This document shows, piece after piece, positions 4,418-6,605 of a stretch of DNA of 6,605 bases (positions within the stretch are counted from its first letter, which is position 1; each line of letters begins with the position of its first letter). A program made the translations under genes and the position numbers. The notes below the pieces were generated by a model. That model had not been told where the DNA came from. It saw only the letters and a program-made list of their open reading frames with translations, and ran no database searches. Source of the DNA: CAYWTX01 sp964461295 (GTDB taxonomy: Bacteria > Planctomycetota > Phycisphaerae > SM23-33); NCBI GenBank assembly GCA_964461295.1, contig CAYWTX010000547.1, forward strand, positions 1 to 6,605, written 5' to 3'.

Positions 4418-6605
4418 CTAATCTCTCTTCCTATCGAGCACGTTCTTCCCGATCTCCACCAGCGGACCGTCCGGGAGTATAGCAGTCCACCGGTTGTCGC
4501 CTCGACAGACCGCCTCGATTTCCTCGCGGCTCAGCACGCAGAACGCCGTCGATAGCGCATCCGCCTCGGCCGCCGTACCCGCCACCGACCACGCCGCACG
4601 CTCGCTCACCGCCTTGCCGCTGCGCGGATCGATGATGTGCCGCTTGTGGAACGTCGACGATCCGCTGAACGCCATCCCCGCACGCAGAAGCACGTGCCCC
4701 AACGCCGGCGCATCTTCCTCCCTGGGATCCCGCAGCGCTACGCGCCACGTCTTCATGTCTTCCGCTTGCGGTTGGCCAGACCGTTCCTGCGCGGGCCTCG
4801 CCCGCTCATCCCCTCCGCTCGCCCCGCCGATCGCCAGCACCGTGCTCGCCCCGCCGTCCAGCAGCGCGCTGCGCACCCCCCACTCGCGCAGCACCTCGCC
4901 CATCTTGTCCAGCGCGTACCCCTTGCCGATCCCCCCCAGGTCCACACGCACGTTGCCCCTCCGCGCGGCCATGTGCTCGCCGGCGTCCAACTCCAGCTTG
5001 CCCATGCCGATTTCCAGCCCCTCCTCGCCGGCGCCCGATGCCGTCACGTCGAACGCCCCCGCCGTCAGCTTCCACATCCGTTGCGAGATCGCCAGGCACT
5101 CGCTCGCCTCCAGCCCCAGCCGCACCCCCCGCCCCACCCCGGCGCTGTTCACCTGCCCCACGTCGCTGTACGCGTCGAAGCGGCTAAGCGACTTCTCCAG
5201 CCGTTCCAGTTCCGCGAACGCCGCCTCGGCCGCCTTCGCCGCGCCGGCCTCGTCCATCCCGCCGATGCGGACCTCGAACGCCCCGCCCATCGCACGCCGG
5301 CGATAGCGCCGCAACTCGACCGCCGCTTGCGTCGTCGCGCCCATCGGCTTCTCCTGCCCGCCCGCCCCGCCGCCCACGCTCCGCACGTACCGCTCCCACA
5401 GGTCGCGCCGCACGAACACCAGCAGCATCACGTCCGGCCGCAGGCCGTAATGCGACATCCGGTACGCCCGATCATTGGTCAACTCGCCCCGCAGCGCCCG
5501 CGGCAGCTTGTCCCACGCGGCCGTGGTGACGACCCACATCGCCGGCGCGTCGACGCCGCGAGCCCCGCCGATCCGCGCGTCGCACGGATCGCCAAAGTAC
5601 CCGACGTTCCCCGGCGGCAACTTCCGCAGGTACCACGGCAACGGCCAGAAGTCGTGATGGTCGTCCGCCGCCACCTTCACGACCGTCCCCGCCGCGCCGG
5701 CAGGGTTGGCGGCCGAAATCTCCTCCGCCCGCCGGCCTAACTCGACCGCGCCGCGCACCGTATGCCCATAGACGTATGGATTGTAGTTGCTCGCGACATA
5801 CTTCGCCACGAAGCTCGCCCTGTACGCCTGCCAGCCCAGGTGTCCCCCCGCCGCGGCCAGCAGGCAAGCCAGCCCGATCCTCGACGGCACGCACGGCATC
5901 CAGCGGTACAGGGCGACGGCCCCAACGCCCGCCAGCAGGACCATCCCGCCCAGCGGCCCCAGCACGCACCAGGGCGTCTTGTATGGGATCACGCTGTAGA
6001 TCGCCAGCAGCGAGAAGCTGTACACGGCCAGGAACCGCGCCAGCCGCGGGTCCGCTCCGCCCAGCCCGCGCCGACCGAACGCCGCCGCCGCCCCGACAAG
6101 CGCCAGCGCAACGATGGCCGCCTGCGTCCACAGCGGCCCGTGCCCGTGCCGAACGTACGTCAGCAGCCCCAGGTAGTAGTGCCACGGCTGCACGTGCAGG
6201 TTGCCCGCCTCGGCGCCGGCCCCGCCGCCGGCCCGGCTGAAGTTGTGCACGTACGTCAGCGCCGAATCGCGCACCCCCCGCCAGTTCGTCCCGAACGAAC
6301 TGAACAACGCGACCGACACGGCGACGGCAACCACCAGCGCCGCCGCAACGTGCCGCAAACGCAATCGGGGTGCCTCTTTCGCCCCTTCGGGGCTCTCTCC
6401 CAAGGGGGGAGGGGTCCGGGGGCTTACGCCCCCGGCTAAATCCTGACCGCCCCCTCGGGGCGAAGAAGAGACATCGCGCGCATCCTCGTTTCCGACGCCC
6501 CCCGGGTTCCGGGCTCCGAGTTCCGGGCTCCGACTTCCGAGTTCCGGGTTCCGACTTCCGAGTTCCGGGTTCCGGGCTCCGAGTTCCGGGCTCCGACTTC
6601 CGAGT
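4418..6605 (-). CDS. apbE: Agl23-like (TIGR03663) membrane protein C-terminal half fused to ApbE FMN transferase (5' end outside window)
   Basis: Numbered from the TTG at 6403, which is only a reference point, 661 residues are visible; the frame also stays open for 67 more codons to the window edge. Residues about 18-36, 92-110, 122-138, 146-166 and 175-192 are likely membrane segments. SSFGTNWRG (35-43), PWHYYLGLL (73-81), YSVIPYKTPWC (136-146) and LRPDVMLL (321-328) match the C-terminal half of TIGR03663/Agl23-like proteins; its N-terminal half should lie upstream. Residues about 362-661 are a full ApbE domain, which transfers FMN from FAD onto Thr/Ser of target proteins. Motifs are AMGGAFEV (371), LSRFDAYSDVGQVN (406), VDLGGIGKGYALD (487), HIIDP (589) and metal-ligand-type Asp615/Thr619. 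The symbol applies only to this domain. The soluble tail of the membrane part should be extracytoplasmic, which would place ApbE outside too. Residues about 527-550 look like a hydrophilic insertion. No stop separates the parts. Pseudogene or assembly error remain possible. Confidence 0.85.
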   Translation of the reverse strand, partial: LGSRSPELGARNPELGSRNPELGSRSPELGARNPGGVGNEDARDVSSSPRGGGQDLAGGVSPRTPPPLGESPEGAKEAPRLRLRHVAAALVVAVAVSVALFSSFGTNWRGVRDSALTYVHNFSRAGGGAGAEAGNLHVQPWHYYLGLLTYVRHGHGPLWTQAAIVALALVGAAAAFGRRGLGGADPRLARFLAVYSFSLLAIYSVIPYKTPWCVLGPLGGMVLLAGVGAVALYRWMPCVPSRIGLACLLAAAGGHLGWQAYRASFVAKYVASNYNPYVYGHTVRGAVELGRRAEEISAANPAGAAGTVVKVAADDHHDFWPLPWYLRKLPPGNVGYFGDPCDARIGGARGVDAPAMWVVTTAAWDKLPRALRGELTNDRAYRMSHYGLRPDVMLLVFVRRDLWERYVRSVGGGAGGQEKPMGATTQAAVELRRYRRRAMGGAFEVRIGGMDEAGAAKAAEAAFAELERLEKSLSRFDAYSDVGQVNSAGVGRGVRLGLEASECLAISQRMWKLTAGAFDVTASGAGEEGLEIGMGKLELDAGEHMAARRGNVRVDLGGIGKGYALDKMGEVLREWGVRSALLDGGASTVLAIGGASGGDERARPAQERSGQPQAEDMKTWRVALRDPREEDAPALGHVLLRAGMAFSGSSTFHKRHIIDPRSGKAVSERAAWSVAGTAAEADALSTAFCVLSREEIEAVCRGDNRWTAILPDGPLVEIGKNVLDRKRD
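5345..5355 (-). promoter_or_regulatory. Internal Shine-Dalgarno before an in-frame ATG that would start ApbE alone
   Basis: At the boundary between the membrane and ApbE parts, the minus strand has AGGAG 6 nt before an in-frame ATG at 5344 (Met354 of the fusion). Starting there gives a 308-residue ApbE with no signal peptide, about the length of a cytoplasmic ApbE. This suggests either a second, unanchored product from the same gene or the remnant of a formerly separate apbE gene whose upstream stop was lost. Use in the cell is inferred. Confidence 0.5.
6381..6462. repeat. Cluster of three GC-rich hairpins inside the open frame
   Basis: Three perfect inverted repeats lie within 82 bp: gcccc-ttc-ggggc at 6381-6393, ccgggggc-ttac-gcccccgg at 6416-6435, and cgcccc-ctc-ggggcg at 6448-6462. 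No T-run follows in transcription direction, so they do not look like terminators. They resemble dispersed palindromic (REP-like) elements of planctomycete-type genomes; that likeness is from memory and was not searched. Read on the minus strand they keep the fusion frame open and encode a Gly/Pro/Arg-rich stretch just before the membrane segment at residues 18-36. Confidence 0.6.
6504..6605. repeat. Heptamer tandem repeat (14 full units plus 4 nt, running off the window)
   Basis: The plus strand is a gap-free run of four 7-nt units: gggttcc, gggctcc, gagttcc and gacttcc. Their order repeats every nine units (63 nt), so 6504-6542 is identical to 6567-6605. The run contains no stop codon in any of the six frames. 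On the minus strand, in the frame of the fusion gene, it reads as a heptapeptide repeat of consensus LG(S/A)R(S/N)PE, five copies visible. It may be intergenic satellite DNA or a coding linker; the open frame through it favours coding. Confidence 0.85.

Noticed and set aside
3236..4555. 439-codon plus-strand open frame opposite the DUF1080 gene
   Set aside because: Its translation is His/Arg/Leu-rich without motifs, and it runs across the end of one good minus-strand gene and the gap to the next.
4637..5740. 367-codon plus-strand open frame opposite the fusion gene
   Set aside because: The composition is Pro/Arg/His-rich with no domain, and it is fully opposite clear ApbE and Agl23-like coding sequence.
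6416..6435. Hairpin as a rho-independent terminator
   Set aside because: No T-run follows in either direction, and the stem lies within an open frame next to similar hairpins.
6504..6605. Heptamer array as a CRISPR array
   Set aside because: The units are contiguous 7-nt repeats with no spacers, so it is a tandem repeat.

Overview
The window is GC-rich DNA in which every supportable gene lies on the minus strand, so it reads from high to low coordinates. The gene families point to Planctomycetota or a close PVC relative: a hydrazine-synthase-alpha-like (HZS_alpha) beta-propeller cytochrome with planctomycete-style CxxCH motifs, a DUF1080 / 3-keto-disaccharide hydrolase-like lipoprotein, and a TIGR03663 (Agl23-like) membrane protein. 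This is inferred from family knowledge; no rRNA or other taxonomic marker is present.

Layout in transcription order. (1) 6605-4418: a reading frame open at the window edge. It carries a heptamer tandem repeat and hairpin-rich DNA in frame, then the C-terminal half of an Agl23-like polytopic membrane protein, then a complete ApbE (FAD:protein FMN transferase) domain with no stop codon between them. A good internal Shine-Dalgarno and ATG sit at the junction of the two domains. (2) After 45 nt, 4372-3188: a lipoprotein with a charged helical neck and a DUF1080 domain. (3) After 134 nt, 3053 to the window edge: a large secreted protein with an NPCBM-like region, a helical linker, an HZS_alpha-type beta-propeller and two c-type haem sites; its C-terminus lies outside the window.

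The close same-strand spacing suggests a co-transcribed set. All three products are predicted to act in the membrane or outside the cytoplasm: a membrane glycosyl-transfer-type protein carrying a flavin-attaching domain, a sugar-binding or sugar-processing lipoprotein, and a haem protein with a carbohydrate-binding-like front end. A shared pathway is inference only. No flavinylation target for ApbE was recognised in the window.

The coding strand of the first two genes is strongly G-rich, while the haem-protein gene is not, so composition changes near 3054-3190. No tRNA, rRNA, CRISPR array, insertion sequence or convincing terminator was seen, and the plus strand appears to hold only shadow reading frames.
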